Source of the DNA: Sphingobium nicotianae
GTDB lineage: Bacteria > Pseudomonadota > Alphaproteobacteria > Sphingomonadales > Sphingomonadaceae
DNA length: 64,000 bases
Assembly (NCBI RefSeq): GCF_018603885.1
Contig: NZ_JAHGAW010000008.1
Coordinates: 1-64,000, forward strand
Direction: 5' to 3'
A program made the position numbers and the translations under genes. Shown here in pieces: positions 45,422 to 54,780 of this stretch. Position 1 is the first letter of the stretch; each line of letters opens with the position of its first letter. Below the pieces are notes generated by a model. The model was given only the letters and a program-made list of their open reading frames with translations. It did not search any database and was not told the origin of the DNA.

Positions 45422-45920
45422 GGCACAGCCTCCCCGGGATTCGTCCGGCCAATCTCTAGCCGCGCTATCGTTCGATCTGAAATGATCAAGCCACTGATGG
45501 AGGACAGATTCAATCTTTGTTTTTCACGGGCATTTCACGGGGCGGGCAGGAGCGCTCATCTCCCCCCTTCGTGCCGAGCGAAGGTAGGAATTTCAGGCGG
45601 AGGGTGAGTGGGCTCCAGCCAGCCGCTTGGCCACATCTTCGGGCGCGAGCGAGAGCAGGGTGATGCTGTCCGGCTGCAGGAATGTACGGCGCAGCGCCGC
45701 GCGCCAGCTGCGCAGCGTCCCGCGCATGCTCGATTCGCTGGTGGCAAGGCGTGGAGCAGGTGTCATTCTCTACGTAATCGCTCATAAAAACGTACGCGCA
45801 ATCAACTTCTGCTTTCCACGCGACAAGGGGCGCCTCGCCAAGGTTGCGCGGCCACGGCTCCGTCATGGGACTGCAAGCTGGCGGTCGGCCGGCTTGGGGG
45901 AATTATCAACCGGAGCCTTC
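45422..45920. other. 499-base intergenic region
   Basis: This is the promoter region between the divergent dehydrogenase and autotransporter genes. It contains a possible 57-codon minus-strand gene (45593-45766) and a hairpin-like CCTTCGTGCCGAGCGAAGG at 45567-45585, related to the 29-bp repeat at both ends of the window. The plus-strand frame of the autotransporter is open from 45627, but the part before 45921 has no signal-peptide or repeat character. Confidence 0.5.
45593..45766 (-). CDS. Possible 57-residue small protein
   Basis: A frame from ATG at 45766 to TGA at 45593 encodes a peptide starting MTPAPRLATSESSM and containing LLSLAPEDVAKRLAGAHSPSA. The pattern of an Arg-rich helix followed by a Leu/Ala helix looks protein-like, but there is no strong ribosome site (GTAGAGA is adjacent to the ATG). 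No family is recognised. It may be spurious. Confidence 0.3.
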   Translation of the reverse strand: MTPAPRLATSESSMRGTLRSWRAALRRTFLQPDSITLLSLAPEDVAKRLAGAHSPSA

Positions 45921-48900
45921 ATGCGTCATTTTCTGCTTGCCTCGACCTGCTGCATCGCCCTCGCCACCGCCGGTCATGCTGAAACGACGATCACCACCAC
46001 GGTGACCACCTCGGCGCGCACCTCGACTGCGAACAGTGGCACCGCCGATGACATCCACATCACCTCCACCGGCGTGATCCAGCTGACCGGTACCGGGCCG
46101 GGCGTCCTGATCGATAGCGCCAACAAGGTGAACAACGAGGGCTCGATCGCGATCAGCAATGCCGATGGTGCCACGGGCATCGTGGCCCTGGCCGGGGCTT
46201 CCAGCGGCATCTCCAATGCCGGCAAGATCACGGTCGACGAAACCTATACCGCGACCGACACCGACAATGACGGCGACCTGGACGGGCCTTTCGCGGTCGG
46301 CACGGGCCGTACCGGCATTGCGACATCGGGCGCCTTCACCGGCAACATCACCCAGACGACGGCTGGCTCGATCAGCGTCGAGGGCAATGACAGCTATGGC
46401 ATCCGCCTTGGCGGTCCGCTCACCGGCAATTTCTCGCACGATGGCACTACCACCGTGCTCGGCGACCGCGCGATCGGCGTGCAGGCGGGCAGCGTCAGCG
46501 GCAACGTCCGCCTCGCCGGGACCGTCTCCGCGCAAGGTGTCGACGCGATCGGCGCGCGCTTCGGCGGCGACATCGGCGGCACGCTAACCATCCAGGGCGC
46601 GATCAGCGCGACCGGCTATCGCTACACCACGGTGCCAGCCTCCACGGCCACTCTGGATGCCGACGATCTGCTGCAGGGCGGATCGGCCGTGATCGTCCAG
46701 GGCAATGTCGCCGGCGGCATCATCCTCGCCAAGCCGCCGACGACCAGCACGACCGACACGGACGTGGACAAGGACGGCATTCTCGACGCCAACGAAACCA
46801 CCGCCGCGGTCACATCCTATGGCGCCGCGCCGGCCATGGTCATCGGCTCGGCCAGCCAGAACATCACCATCGGCGCCGTCCCGGCGACGGGAACGGGCTA
46901 TGGCCTGATCGTCGATGGCGGCATTTCGGGCATCGGCCTCTACACCGGCGTCGCCGCGACCGGCCTTCAGGTCGGCGGGCTGGGCGGCACGGTCAACATC
47001 GCCGGCGGAATCGGCGTGACGGGTACCATCTCAGCCACCTCCACCACCGTCTCGGCGACGGGCATCCGCATCGGCGCGGGCGCCACGACGCCGCTCCTCC
47101 AGAACACCGGCACCATTTCGGGCACCGGCAGTAATGCGGCCGGCTCGCTCGCCGCCGCGATCATCATCGACCAGGGCGGTTCGCTGCCGAACATCAAGAA
47201 TGGCGGCACGATCAAGGCAGTCACGACCGGCGTCGACGGATCGGCCACGGCCATCCTCGACAAGTCGAACACGCTCACCCTGATCGAGAATAGCGGGACC
47301 ATCTCGGCGACCGGCGCGACGGCCGGCACCGGCCGCAACATCGCCATCGACCTGTCCGGCAATACGGCCGACGGCACGATCAAGCAGACCGTGGTGACCA
47401 CCACGACTGCGCCGAGCATCACCGGCGACATCCGCTTCGGCTCCGGCAACAATCTGCTCGACCTCGCCGACGGCACCGTCACCGGCAATACCTATTTCCA
47501 GGGCGGCGCCGACAAGCTGAACCTCAGCGGCGACACCATCTACACCGGGAATGTCTTCTTCGGCACGGGTGGCGCGACGATGGCGCTGGCTGGCACGTCG
47601 CAGTTCAGCGGCATCAGCGATTTCGGCGGCGCGGCCGGCACGCTGAATGTCGCCAGCGGGTCGATCTATACCGGCAGCTTCGCCAATGCGGGCAATCTCG
47701 CCGTTACTCTGGCGGGCGGTAAGCTGGACGTGAACGCGGCGAGCACCATCTCCAGCCTGACCGTCAACAATAAGGGCATCCTCGGCGTGACGCTGGGTGT
47801 CGCCGGGACCGGCGTGCCGATCCTCACCGTCACCGGCACGGCGAGCTTCGACACCGGCTCGGTGCTCGCGATCAAGGTGAAGGACATCAACACCGCTGTC
47901 GGTACGCATGTCGCGCTCACCGCCGGAACCCTGACCGGCGCGAGCAATGTCACTGCGAATACCACGCTCGTTCCGTTCCTTTACACCGCGACGCTCTCGA
48001 CCAGCGGCAACAATCTCAACGTCACGCTTGGCCGCAAGTCGACCAGCGACCTCGGCCTCAATCGCTCGGAAGCCGCCGCGTTCGATCCGGTCTATGCTGC
48101 GCTGTCCAAGGATGCGAACGTTGCCGGCGCCTTCCTCAGCATCTCCGATGGCGACACGTTCCGCTCGACCCTGCGTCAGATGCTGCCCGATCATGCCGGC
48201 GGCACTTTCCAGGCCGTGGTCCAGGGCGTCCGCACCTTCAGCCGCATGCTCGACGATCCGACGGGGCCGTTCAAGGATGAGGGCAAATGGGGCTACTGGA
48301 TCAACCAGATCGCCTGGGGCGGCGAGAAGGGGCGCGGGGACACAGCCGCCTACGAGACGTCCGGCTGGGGCATTGGCGCTGGCGGCGAGATCAAGACCGG
48401 CCTCGGCAATTTCGGCGCGTCGCTGGCTTATTACTGGGGCCGCAATCGCGGCACGGAAGCGGCCAACGAAGTCGTCGCCAGCACCTATGAGCTTGCCGGC
48501 TACTGGCGCCTGAAGAAGGGCGGACTGCGGGCCACGGCGCGTGGCTCGGTCGGCATCGTCGATCTCGACGGCACGCGCAACTTCTCGGGCATGAACGGCA
48601 CGACGGCGGTGGCGCTGACGGCGAGCGGTGATCGGACCGCGCGGCTCTACTCGGCCTCGGGCACCTTGTCCTATGACTTCGGCGACGGCAGCGGCATCGC
48701 CCTGCGCCCGGTCGTCAATGTCGATTATTTCCGCCTGCACGAGAAAGGCTATGCCGAGACCGGTGGCGGCGACGCTTTCAATCTGATCGTGGGATCGCGC
48801 ACCAGCGAGCAGTTCGCCGTGACCGGCAGTGGCGTCATCGGCCTCAACTTCGGGGGCGAGGATCAGTGGGCCGGCTGGTCGCGCCTCGAGCTGGAGGCCG

Positions 48901-49124
48901 GCCGTCGCGAGATCGTCGGCGGCAAGCTCGGCAACACGGTTGCCCAGTTCAATGGAGGCACCCAGTTCACTCTGCTGCCCGAAGATCAGTCGAGCGGCTG
49001 GGTCGGTCACTTGCGCGGCGTCGCCGGCAACAGCGGATTCCAGGTCGGTGGCGAGCTCGGCGCCGAGCAGTATCAAAGCGACTGGGCTCTTTCCATTCGC
49101 GCCAGTCTCCGCATCGGTCTCTAG
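45921..49124 (+). CDS. Autotransporter (type Va) surface protein
   Basis: This is a 1067-residue autotransporter. The signal peptide is MRHFLLASTCCIALATAGHA. The passenger (~25-760) is Gly/Thr/Ser-rich with repeated beta-helix turns such as NEGSIAISNADGATGIVA. It carries two Asp-rich calcium-type loops (TDTDNDGDLDG at ~113, TDTDVDKDGILDANE at ~278), like thrombospondin type-3 repeats. The C-terminal ~280 residues form the barrel (WGYWINQIAWGGEKG onward, ending LSIRASLRIGL). It probably stays on the cell surface as an adhesin; no protease site was found. The start at 45921 gives the signal peptide directly. Confidence 0.87.
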   Translation: MRHFLLASTCCIALATAGHAETTITTTVTTSARTSTANSGTADDIHITSTGVIQLTGTGPGVLIDSANKVNNEGSIAISNADGATGIVALAGASSGISNAGKITVDETYTATDTDNDGDLDGPFAVGTGRTGIATSGAFTGNITQTTAGSISVEGNDSYGIRLGGPLTGNFSHDGTTTVLGDRAIGVQAGSVSGNVRLAGTVSAQGVDAIGARFGGDIGGTLTIQGAISATGYRYTTVPASTATLDADDLLQGGSAVIVQGNVAGGIILAKPPTTSTTDTDVDKDGILDANETTAAVTSYGAAPAMVIGSASQNITIGAVPATGTGYGLIVDGGISGIGLYTGVAATGLQVGGLGGTVNIAGGIGVTGTISATSTTVSATGIRIGAGATTPLLQNTGTISGTGSNAAGSLAAAIIIDQGGSLPNIKNGGTIKAVTTGVDGSATAILDKSNTLTLIENSGTISATGATAGTGRNIAIDLSGNTADGTIKQTVVTTTTAPSITGDIRFGSGNNLLDLADGTVTGNTYFQGGADKLNLSGDTIYTGNVFFGTGGATMALAGTSQFSGISDFGGAAGTLNVASGSIYTGSFANAGNLAVTLAGGKLDVNAASTISSLTVNNKGILGVTLGVAGTGVPILTVTGTASFDTGSVLAIKVKDINTAVGTHVALTAGTLTGASNVTANTTLVPFLYTATLSTSGNNLNVTLGRKSTSDLGLNRSEAAAFDPVYAALSKDANVAGAFLSISDGDTFRSTLRQMLPDHAGGTFQAVVQGVRTFSRMLDDPTGPFKDEGKWGYWINQIAWGGEKGRGDTAAYETSGWGIGAGGEIKTGLGNFGASLAYYWGRNRGTEAANEVVASTYELAGYWRLKKGGLRATARGSVGIVDLDGTRNFSGMNGTTAVALTASGDRTARLYSASGTLSYDFGDGSGIALRPVVNVDYFRLHEKGYAETGGGDAFNLIVGSRTSEQFAVTGSGVIGLNFGGEDQWAGWSRLELEAGRREIVGGKLGNTVAQFNGGTQFTLLPEDQSSGWVGHLRGVAGNSGFQVGGELGAEQYQSDWALSIRASLRIGL

Positions 49125-49144
49125 CGCCCCTAGAGCCGATGCGC

Positions 49145-49196
49145 GGGCAAGAGGGAGTTTTTGAAGTGCCCCCCACCACGCAGCTCCCTCTTGCCC
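49145..49196. terminator. Perfect 13-bp inverted repeat after the autotransporter
   Basis: GGGCAAGAGGGAG (49145-49157) and CTCCCTCTTGCCC (49184-49196) form a perfect stem with a 26-base loop, 20 bases after the autotransporter stop. A TTTTT run lies inside the loop, right after the first arm. It is a likely terminator, or an operator for the downstream sigma factor operon. Confidence 0.5.
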
Positions 49197-49390
49197 AACC
49201 CCAACCTAGCGAGATGTCCGTCCCGTGCCCGATGAGTCCGATCATGAACCCAGAAAGACCGAGAACCGGACCACCCTTGCGCGCGGGGGCCACCGCGTTA
49301 TATGCCCGGTCGACCGGGGGGTTGGGTGTGCGCGCGGCGCTTGGAAGCGGCGCGCGCAGGATCAGGCCGGAAAGCCGCGACGGGCAGATC

Positions 49391-49924
49391 ATGACAAGCG
49401 AGGCAGGGAAAATCGCCGGGCAGGGCATGGACGCCGTGTTGCTGGCGCATCGCGCGCAGCTCATCCGCTTTCTCGAATCGCATGGCGCCGGGGATGCCGC
49501 CGAGGATCTGTTCCAGGAGTTGTGGATGCGCGTGACGCAGCGGCCGAGCGGGCCGGTCGGCAATCCGCTCGCCTATCTTTATCGCGCGGCCAACAATCTG
49601 ATGGTCGATCGCTATCGCGCCGAGCGGCAGTCGCGGGTGCGCGATCAGGCCTGGACGGAAGCGCGCGGCGCGGTGGAGGATGTGACGCCCGATCCGAGCG
49701 CCGAGGAGCGGCTGATCGTGCGCGAGCAACTCGCTCGCATGGATGCGGCGCTGAGCGCGCTCGGCGAGCGGGCCTCGCGCTGTTTCCGGCGTTTCCGGCT
49801 GGATGGCGTACCTCAGCGGGAAATCGCCGTGGAGCTGGGTGTCAGCCTGAGCACGGTGGAGAGCGATTTGCGCCGCGCCTATGCCGCCCTGCTTGCCGTG
49901 CGGAGGCAATCCGATGACGCATGA
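49391..49924 (+). CDS. ECF sigma factor, FecI-like
   Basis: This is a 177-residue extracytoplasmic-function sigma factor. The sigma-2 region is AEDLFQELWMRVTQ...LAYLYRAANNLMVDRYRAERQSR and the sigma-4 region is ERASRCFRRFRLDGVPQREIAVELGVSLSTVESDLRRAYAAL. It is the first gene of a three-gene cell-surface signalling unit (sigma, FecR, STN-receptor). ATG at 49427 is an alternative start. It would direct transcription of the receptor gene when the receptor senses its substrate. Confidence 0.88.
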   Translation: MTSEAGKIAGQGMDAVLLAHRAQLIRFLESHGAGDAAEDLFQELWMRVTQRPSGPVGNPLAYLYRAANNLMVDRYRAERQSRVRDQAWTEARGAVEDVTPDPSAEERLIVREQLARMDAALSALGERASRCFRRFRLDGVPQREIAVELGVSLSTVESDLRRAYAALLAVRRQSDDA

Positions 49925-50882
49925 CCCCAACGTGGAGGCGAGCGCGCTCGACTGGGTAATCCGCCAGCGCGATCCGTCCTTCGATGCCTGGGAGGATTTC
50001 GCCGACTGGATGGCGCAGGATCCGGCGCATAGCGATATCTATTATGAGCTCGCGGCGCTGGATGGCGATCTGGGCGATCTGTCCGTGCGGGCGCCGGTCG
50101 AGGTCGTGGCGTTGCCTGCCGACGGCGCCGCCAATGACGATGTCGACGAGACCATCGTTCCCCTCGCGCCGCGCCGCTTCAGCCGTCGGGCCTGGATGGG
50201 CGGAGCGGTCGCGGCCTGCCTGGTCGGCGTGATCAGCTTCAATATGCTCAGTCGCGAGACCGACAGCTACCGGATCGAGACGGCGATGGGCGAGATGCAG
50301 GAAATCAAGCTGCCGGACGGCAGCCGCATCGCGGTCAATGGCGGTTCGTCGGTGGTGCTCAGCCATGACGATCCGCGCAAGGCCGTGGTGGAGCGAGGGC
50401 AGGCCTTGTTCTCGGTCGTCCATCGGGTCGATGCGCCGTTCCGCGTGACGGTCGGTGACGTGCAGCTCGTCGATGTCGGCACGGTGTTCGACGTGACGCG
50501 CACGGATGGCCAGCTCGTCGTCGCCGTGTCGGAAGGCGCGGTCGTCTATAATCCCGGCGCGCAGAATGTCCGGGTCGATGCCGGCAAACGCCTCGCGGTC
50601 CGCGACGGCTCAGAGGCTCGCCTCTCCACGGTCAATGCCGAAGCGGTCGGCGGCTGGCGGGGCGGGCAGCTCGTCTATGATGGCGTGCCGCTGGGCGATG
50701 TCGCTGCCGAACTCGCCCGCACGACCGGCATCAAGGTGCGCACCTCGCCCGCAGCGGCGACGATCCTGTTCCGCGGCGCGCTCCAGACAGGGACGGATGA
50801 GGCCCGCGTCGTCGGCGATCTCGCGGCGCTCTCCGGCACGCGCGCGACGCAGGAGTCAGGGGGGTGGACGCTCTCCAGGTGA
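49914..50882 (+). CDS. FecR-like anti-sigma regulator
   Basis: This is a 322-residue inner-membrane regulator. The cytosolic N-terminal part (ALDWVIRQRDPSFDAWEDFADWMAQDPAHSDIYYEL) is the DUF4880/FecR N-terminal segment that binds the sigma factor. One membrane helix follows (~residues 92-110, WMGGAVAACLVGVISFNML). The periplasmic FecR domain has MGEMQEIKLPDGSRIAVNGGSSV, and a C-terminal STN-like domain begins at GVPLGDVAAELARTTG. The start overlaps the sigma stop by eleven bases and its stop overlaps the receptor start (TGATG). Confidence 0.9.
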   Translation: MTHDPNVEASALDWVIRQRDPSFDAWEDFADWMAQDPAHSDIYYELAALDGDLGDLSVRAPVEVVALPADGAANDDVDETIVPLAPRRFSRRAWMGGAVAACLVGVISFNMLSRETDSYRIETAMGEMQEIKLPDGSRIAVNGGSSVVLSHDDPRKAVVERGQALFSVVHRVDAPFRVTVGDVQLVDVGTVFDVTRTDGQLVVAVSEGAVVYNPGAQNVRVDAGKRLAVRDGSEARLSTVNAEAVGGWRGGQLVYDGVPLGDVAAELARTTGIKVRTSPAAATILFRGALQTGTDEARVVGDLAALSGTRATQESGGWTLSR

Positions 50883-53338
50883 TGAGGCTGTCGTCCATCG
50901 GGCTGGTGGCTCCCGTCGCGCTGGTTTGCGCCGGTGCGCCCGCGTGCGCAGAGGAGCAGCGCAAGATCGATCTTCCATCGGGCCGCCTCTCCGATCGCGT
51001 GCCGCAGCTTGCGCGCCAGACCGGGATCAGCATCAGCGTCACCAGCGACATGCTCTGGCGGGCGAGGGTGCGCGGCGTGCGCGGCACCATGTCAGCGGGC
51101 GAGGCGCTGGCGCGTATGCTGGCCGGCACGAACAGTCGCGCGGTGCAACTAAGCGCGACGAGCTGGCGGATCGATGCGGTCATGCCGAGCGCGCAGGAGG
51201 TTCGCGTGCGCAAGCATCGCCCGGCGCCACAACCTTTGCCGACCGTCGACAATGACGACGGCGAGGCGATCATCGTTACCGCGAGCAAGCTCGACCAGCC
51301 GTACAGCGACTTCCCCGGCACGGTGCACATGCTCGACGGGCGGGATCTCAATTTCGGCGGCGAGCGCGGCACCGAGGCCGTGCTCTCGCGCCTCGCCAGC
51401 GTCGCCTCGACGCATCTCGGGCCGGGGCGCAACAAGCTGTTCATCCGCGGCATTGCCGATTCGAGTTTCACCGGGCCGACCCAGGCGACGGTCGGCCAAT
51501 ATTATGGCGATCTGCGCCTTTCCTACAACGCGCCCGATCCGGACCTGCGCCTGCACGACATCAAGCAGGTCGAGGTGCTGGAAGGCTCGCAAGGCACGCT
51601 CTACGGCGCGGGGTCGCTGGGCGGCATCATCCGGATGGTGCCGAACGACCCCGATCCGCGCGGCTTCATGCTGCAGACCGAGGCGGGGGTCAGCGCGACC
51701 CAGCATGGTGCGCCGGGTGGCGATCTGGCCGCGACGGTCAACCTGCCCTTCGGCGACGGGCGCCATGCCGCCCGCTTCACCGCTTATGGCATCAGCGAGG
51801 GCGGCTATATCGACAATCCGCTGCGCGGCGAGAATGACGTCAATCGCTCGCGGATCGCCGGCGGGCGCGGCGACGTGCGGTTCGACCTCGGCAATGCCTG
51901 GACGCTCGACGTCGGCGGCATCTATCAGTCGACCGTCATCGACGACAGCCAATATGCCGATCGGGGTGGACCGCCGCTCACCCGCTCCAGCCCGGTGGTC
52001 GAGGGCAGCGACGCCCATTACGGCATGGCGACGATCGTCGTGCGCAAGGACTGGGGCGACATCAAGTTCCAGACGTCCAACGCCTATGTGAACCACGTGC
52101 TCGACGAGCATTTCAACGCGACCAAGCCGGGCGACGCGCCCAATCTATTCGAGCAGCGCAACCGCACCCATATGTGGGTCAACGAGACGCGGCTGTGGCA
52201 TCCGGTCGAGGATGGGCTGGGCTGGGTGCTCGGCTTCAGCGCGATCGACAACAACACGGTGCAGAAGCGGTCCTTCGAGCAGGGCCGCACCCGCGCCACC
52301 ACGACCGGCGTCACCAACACGGTCACCGAGTTCACCGCCTATGGCAAGCTCAGCATCGAGCTCCTGCCGAGCATCCTGCTGAGCGGGGGTGGCCGGCTGA
52401 CGCACAGCCGCCTGGGCGGCATGGCGGAAGATGTGCAGCCCTTCTTCCGGGCGGCGGGCATCGACATCACGGCGGAGCGGCAGGAGACGCAGTTGCTGCC
52501 CTCGGCCGAACTGCTCGCCCGCGTCGCGCCGGATGTGACGCTCTATGTCCGCTACGAGGAAGGCTTCCGCCCCGGGGGCCTCGCGATCGAGGGCATGTTC
52601 GTGCGCCAGTTCCGCAACGATCATGTCGAAAGCTGGGAGGGCGGCGCGCGCTGGAGCGATCCGCAGCGGGGCGTCGCCGCGAGCCTCTCACTCGCCCATG
52701 CCTATTGGCGCGACATTCAGGCCGATTTCATCGACGGCAACGGCTTGCCGAGCACCGCCAATATCGGCGACGGACGGATCACGTCGATCGCAGGCAGCAT
52801 CACTTTCTATCCGTCCGACGATCTCAAGATCGAGCTGAACGCCGTCTATAATCACAGCAAGGTACTTGCGCTCTCGCCGGAAATCGCGCGCCTGCCCTAT
52901 TTTGCTACGTTCGCGCTGCCGGTCACCGGGCCATCCTTCGGCATGCCCGCGCTCGGCACGATCGGCACGTTCGGACCAACGGCGGCGCTGGGCCGCATTC
53001 CCAATGTCGCCGATTATGCGATGCAAGGCAGCATCGATTATCGCGTGCCGATGGGCGGGGCGAACGACCTGCGCCTCAACGCCTGGTTCAAATATCTTGG
53101 CCCCTCGCGCCTCGGCATCGGCCCCAAGCTGGGCGACGAACAGGGCGATTATGTCGACACCGGCGCCACCGCACGGTGGGGCAATGACCGGCGCGGCGTC
53201 TCGGTGACGCTCACCAACCTGCTCGACACCAAGGGCAACCAGTTCGCGCTGGGCACGCCGTTCGAGACCTCGTCCGGCGGTTTCGTGACGCCGCAGCGGC
53301 CGCGCACGATCCGCATCGCGCTTGACTATCGCTACTGA
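50882..53338 (+). CDS. TonB-dependent receptor with STN signalling domain
   Basis: This is an 818-residue transducer. A signal peptide ends near APACA. The STN domain at ~25-100 contacts FecR (IDLPSGRLSDRVPQLARQTG). The segment EAIIVTASKLDQPYSDFPG begins the plug, then EVLEGSQGTLYGAGSLGGIIRMV, and the barrel ends in IRIALDYRY. It senses and imports an unknown substrate; FecA-type systems most often take up ferric complexes, but sphingomonad members may take up other compounds. The ATG at 50882 overlaps the FecR stop by one base; a GTG six codons earlier is possible. Confidence 0.9.
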   Translation: MRLSSIGLVAPVALVCAGAPACAEEQRKIDLPSGRLSDRVPQLARQTGISISVTSDMLWRARVRGVRGTMSAGEALARMLAGTNSRAVQLSATSWRIDAVMPSAQEVRVRKHRPAPQPLPTVDNDDGEAIIVTASKLDQPYSDFPGTVHMLDGRDLNFGGERGTEAVLSRLASVASTHLGPGRNKLFIRGIADSSFTGPTQATVGQYYGDLRLSYNAPDPDLRLHDIKQVEVLEGSQGTLYGAGSLGGIIRMVPNDPDPRGFMLQTEAGVSATQHGAPGGDLAATVNLPFGDGRHAARFTAYGISEGGYIDNPLRGENDVNRSRIAGGRGDVRFDLGNAWTLDVGGIYQSTVIDDSQYADRGGPPLTRSSPVVEGSDAHYGMATIVVRKDWGDIKFQTSNAYVNHVLDEHFNATKPGDAPNLFEQRNRTHMWVNETRLWHPVEDGLGWVLGFSAIDNNTVQKRSFEQGRTRATTTGVTNTVTEFTAYGKLSIELLPSILLSGGGRLTHSRLGGMAEDVQPFFRAAGIDITAERQETQLLPSAELLARVAPDVTLYVRYEEGFRPGGLAIEGMFVRQFRNDHVESWEGGARWSDPQRGVAASLSLAHAYWRDIQADFIDGNGLPSTANIGDGRITSIAGSITFYPSDDLKIELNAVYNHSKVLALSPEIARLPYFATFALPVTGPSFGMPALGTIGTFGPTAALGRIPNVADYAMQGSIDYRVPMGGANDLRLNAWFKYLGPSRLGIGPKLGDEQGDYVDTGATARWGNDRRGVSVTLTNLLDTKGNQFALGTPFETSSGGFVTPQRPRTIRIALDYRY

Positions 53339-53342
53339 GTCA

Positions 53343-53374
53343 GGGCCCGCCCGGAAGAAATGTCCGGGGGCCTT
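53343..53374. terminator. Hairpin after the STN receptor gene
   Basis: GGGCCCGCCCGGA and TCCGGGGGCCT form an imperfect GC-rich stem a few bases after the receptor stop. This suggests termination before the DUF1003 gene. The remaining ~200 bases up to 53574 hold no gene. Confidence 0.4.
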
Positions 53375-53574
53375 TCCGCCGTCTTGACGCGGCTTGCGAA
53401 GCGGACCATCTGGGCCGCGGCTCCGCGCGGAGTCGATCCGCAACTTCCTCTCTGAGGGACCAATGTCTGACAACGACCATAGTCGAAGGACCGTCCCGCC
53501 GAGGGAGCTGGCGACCTGATCTGACAATCAGCTCACCGGCGCCGCCAAGCGGTACGGTCGCCTGAGGTGAGCAC

Positions 53575-54066
53575 ATGAATGCAGCACTCCGTTTCTTCAC
53601 GGGCCCCTTCCTGCGGGCTCCGCACGTTCAGGATGTCAACGAGCTGTTCGACGAGCGCTCGACCTTCGGCGAACGCCTGGCCGATCGCGTCGCGTCGATC
53701 GGCGGTTCCTGGACCTTCATCATCGGCTTCAGTGTCTTGCTGGTCGCCTGGGCCATCCTCAACACGGTGGTGCTCGCGCGCCACGCCTTCGATCCCTTCC
53801 CTTTCATATTTCTGAACCTGATGCTCTCCATGCTGGCCGCGCTGCAGGCGCCGATCATCATGATGAGCCAGAACCGCCAGGCAGCGAAGGACAGGCTCGA
53901 CGCGCGCATGGACTATGAAACCAATCTCCGCTCGGAGGCGCAGATCGCGAACCTTCACGACAAGATCGACCTGCTGCTGGCGATGGCGGGCGACCAGCAT
54001 CTCAATCTGTCGTCGCAACCGCGCGCCGACGACCTGACCGACACAGCCAACGACGCCACTTTGTGA
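53575..54066 (+). CDS. DUF1003 membrane protein
   Basis: This is a 163-residue protein with the DUF1003 pattern: a soluble N-terminus (DERSTFGERLADRVASIGGSWTFI), two membrane helices (IIGFSVLLVAWAILNTVVL and FIFLNLMLSMLAALQAPIIMM) joined by a HAFDPFP loop, and a cytosolic helix with SQNRQAAKDRLDARMDYE. The function is unknown. The stop overlaps the start of the next gene (GTGA). Confidence 0.88.
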   Translation: MNAALRFFTGPFLRAPHVQDVNELFDERSTFGERLADRVASIGGSWTFIIGFSVLLVAWAILNTVVLARHAFDPFPFIFLNLMLSMLAALQAPIIMMSQNRQAAKDRLDARMDYETNLRSEAQIANLHDKIDLLLAMAGDQHLNLSSQPRADDLTDTANDATL

Positions 54067-54737
54067 AGGGCGCGCGCGGTGCCTGGCTGCCGTGCGCGTT
54101 GCTCACCGCCGCACCGGCTTTCGGGGCGGGCGGTGCGCATGTCGTGGACGATGCCGCTGTCGAGACGCCCGGGGATTGCCATGTCGAGACCTGGGTATCG
54201 GCGACGAGCGACGGTGGCCTCGTCAACGTGACGCCGGGCTGCACGCGGACGGCCTGGCCCAATCTGGAGATGGGCGGGCTCGTCACGCATGGCTGGTCGG
54301 CAGGCGAGCAGGACACGGTCGCCGGCCTGTCGTCGAAGCTGGTGCTGCGACCGGAGCAGCGCGGCCTCGGCATCGGCCTGTCGGGCAGCCTCGGCTTCGG
54401 CCTCGACCGGGGCCGGTTCGAGACGGCATCGCTGATCATGCCGCTGACGATCCCCGCCGGCCACATCCTGCGCTTCAACGTCGATGCCGGCTGGCAATGG
54501 TCGCGGGCGACCGATGCGCATGACCTCTTCGCAGGCGGTCAGGTGGAAATCCGGATCAGCGCCGGGCTCGGGCTGATGGCCGAGACGTTCGGCCGGAGCC
54601 GCGGCAAGATGGGCGGCCAGACCGGCCTGCGCTGGACGGTTGCCGGCGGCCGGGTCGATCTCGATCTGCTGGCCGGGCGCTATCTCGACGGCGCGACGCC
54701 CAATGCCGTCACCTTCGGGGTGACGGTGCGGCGATAG
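54063..54737 (+). CDS. Exported protein, probably outer-membrane beta-barrel
   Basis: This is a 224-residue protein with a signal peptide (ending PAFGA) and alternating hydrophobic beta strands (VETWVSATS, GLGIGLSGSLGFGL, RFNVDAGWQW, VTFGVTVRR). A terminal aromatic is lacking, but strand length and Gly-rich turns suggest a small barrel. Two Cys residues (~39, ~60) flank the VETWVS strand. It is coupled by GTGA to the DUF1003 gene. No family is recognised with confidence. Confidence 0.55.
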   Translation: MKGARGAWLPCALLTAAPAFGAGGAHVVDDAAVETPGDCHVETWVSATSDGGLVNVTPGCTRTAWPNLEMGGLVTHGWSAGEQDTVAGLSSKLVLRPEQRGLGIGLSGSLGFGLDRGRFETASLIMPLTIPAGHILRFNVDAGWQWSRATDAHDLFAGGQVEIRISAGLGLMAETFGRSRGKMGGQTGLRWTVAGGRVDLDLLAGRYLDGATPNAVTFGVTVRR

Positions 54738-54748
54738 CGCGCCTTTGT

Positions 54749-54774
54749 GCCACCCCGGCCGGAGCCGGGGTGGC
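54749..54774. terminator. Hairpin between convergent genes
   Basis: GCCACCCCGGC-CGGA-GCCGGGGTGGC is a perfect 11-bp stem with a four-base loop between the barrel-type gene and the convergent TonB receptor. It is a strong candidate for terminating both. Confidence 0.65.
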
Positions 54775-54780
54775 GGCCGA

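Noticed and set aside
45627..45920. A longer N-terminus for the autotransporter
   Set aside because: The added 98 residues lack a signal peptide, while the ATG at 45921 begins a textbook one.
46084..46100. A GACCGGTACC sequence resembling the GntR-type operator
   Set aside because: It lies inside the autotransporter coding sequence, lacks the TTA/TAA outer bases and is far from the repressor cluster.
47031..49076. A 681-codon minus-strand open frame opposite the autotransporter
   Set aside because: It is the antisense shadow of the barrel and passenger coding sequence; no ribosome site or domain.
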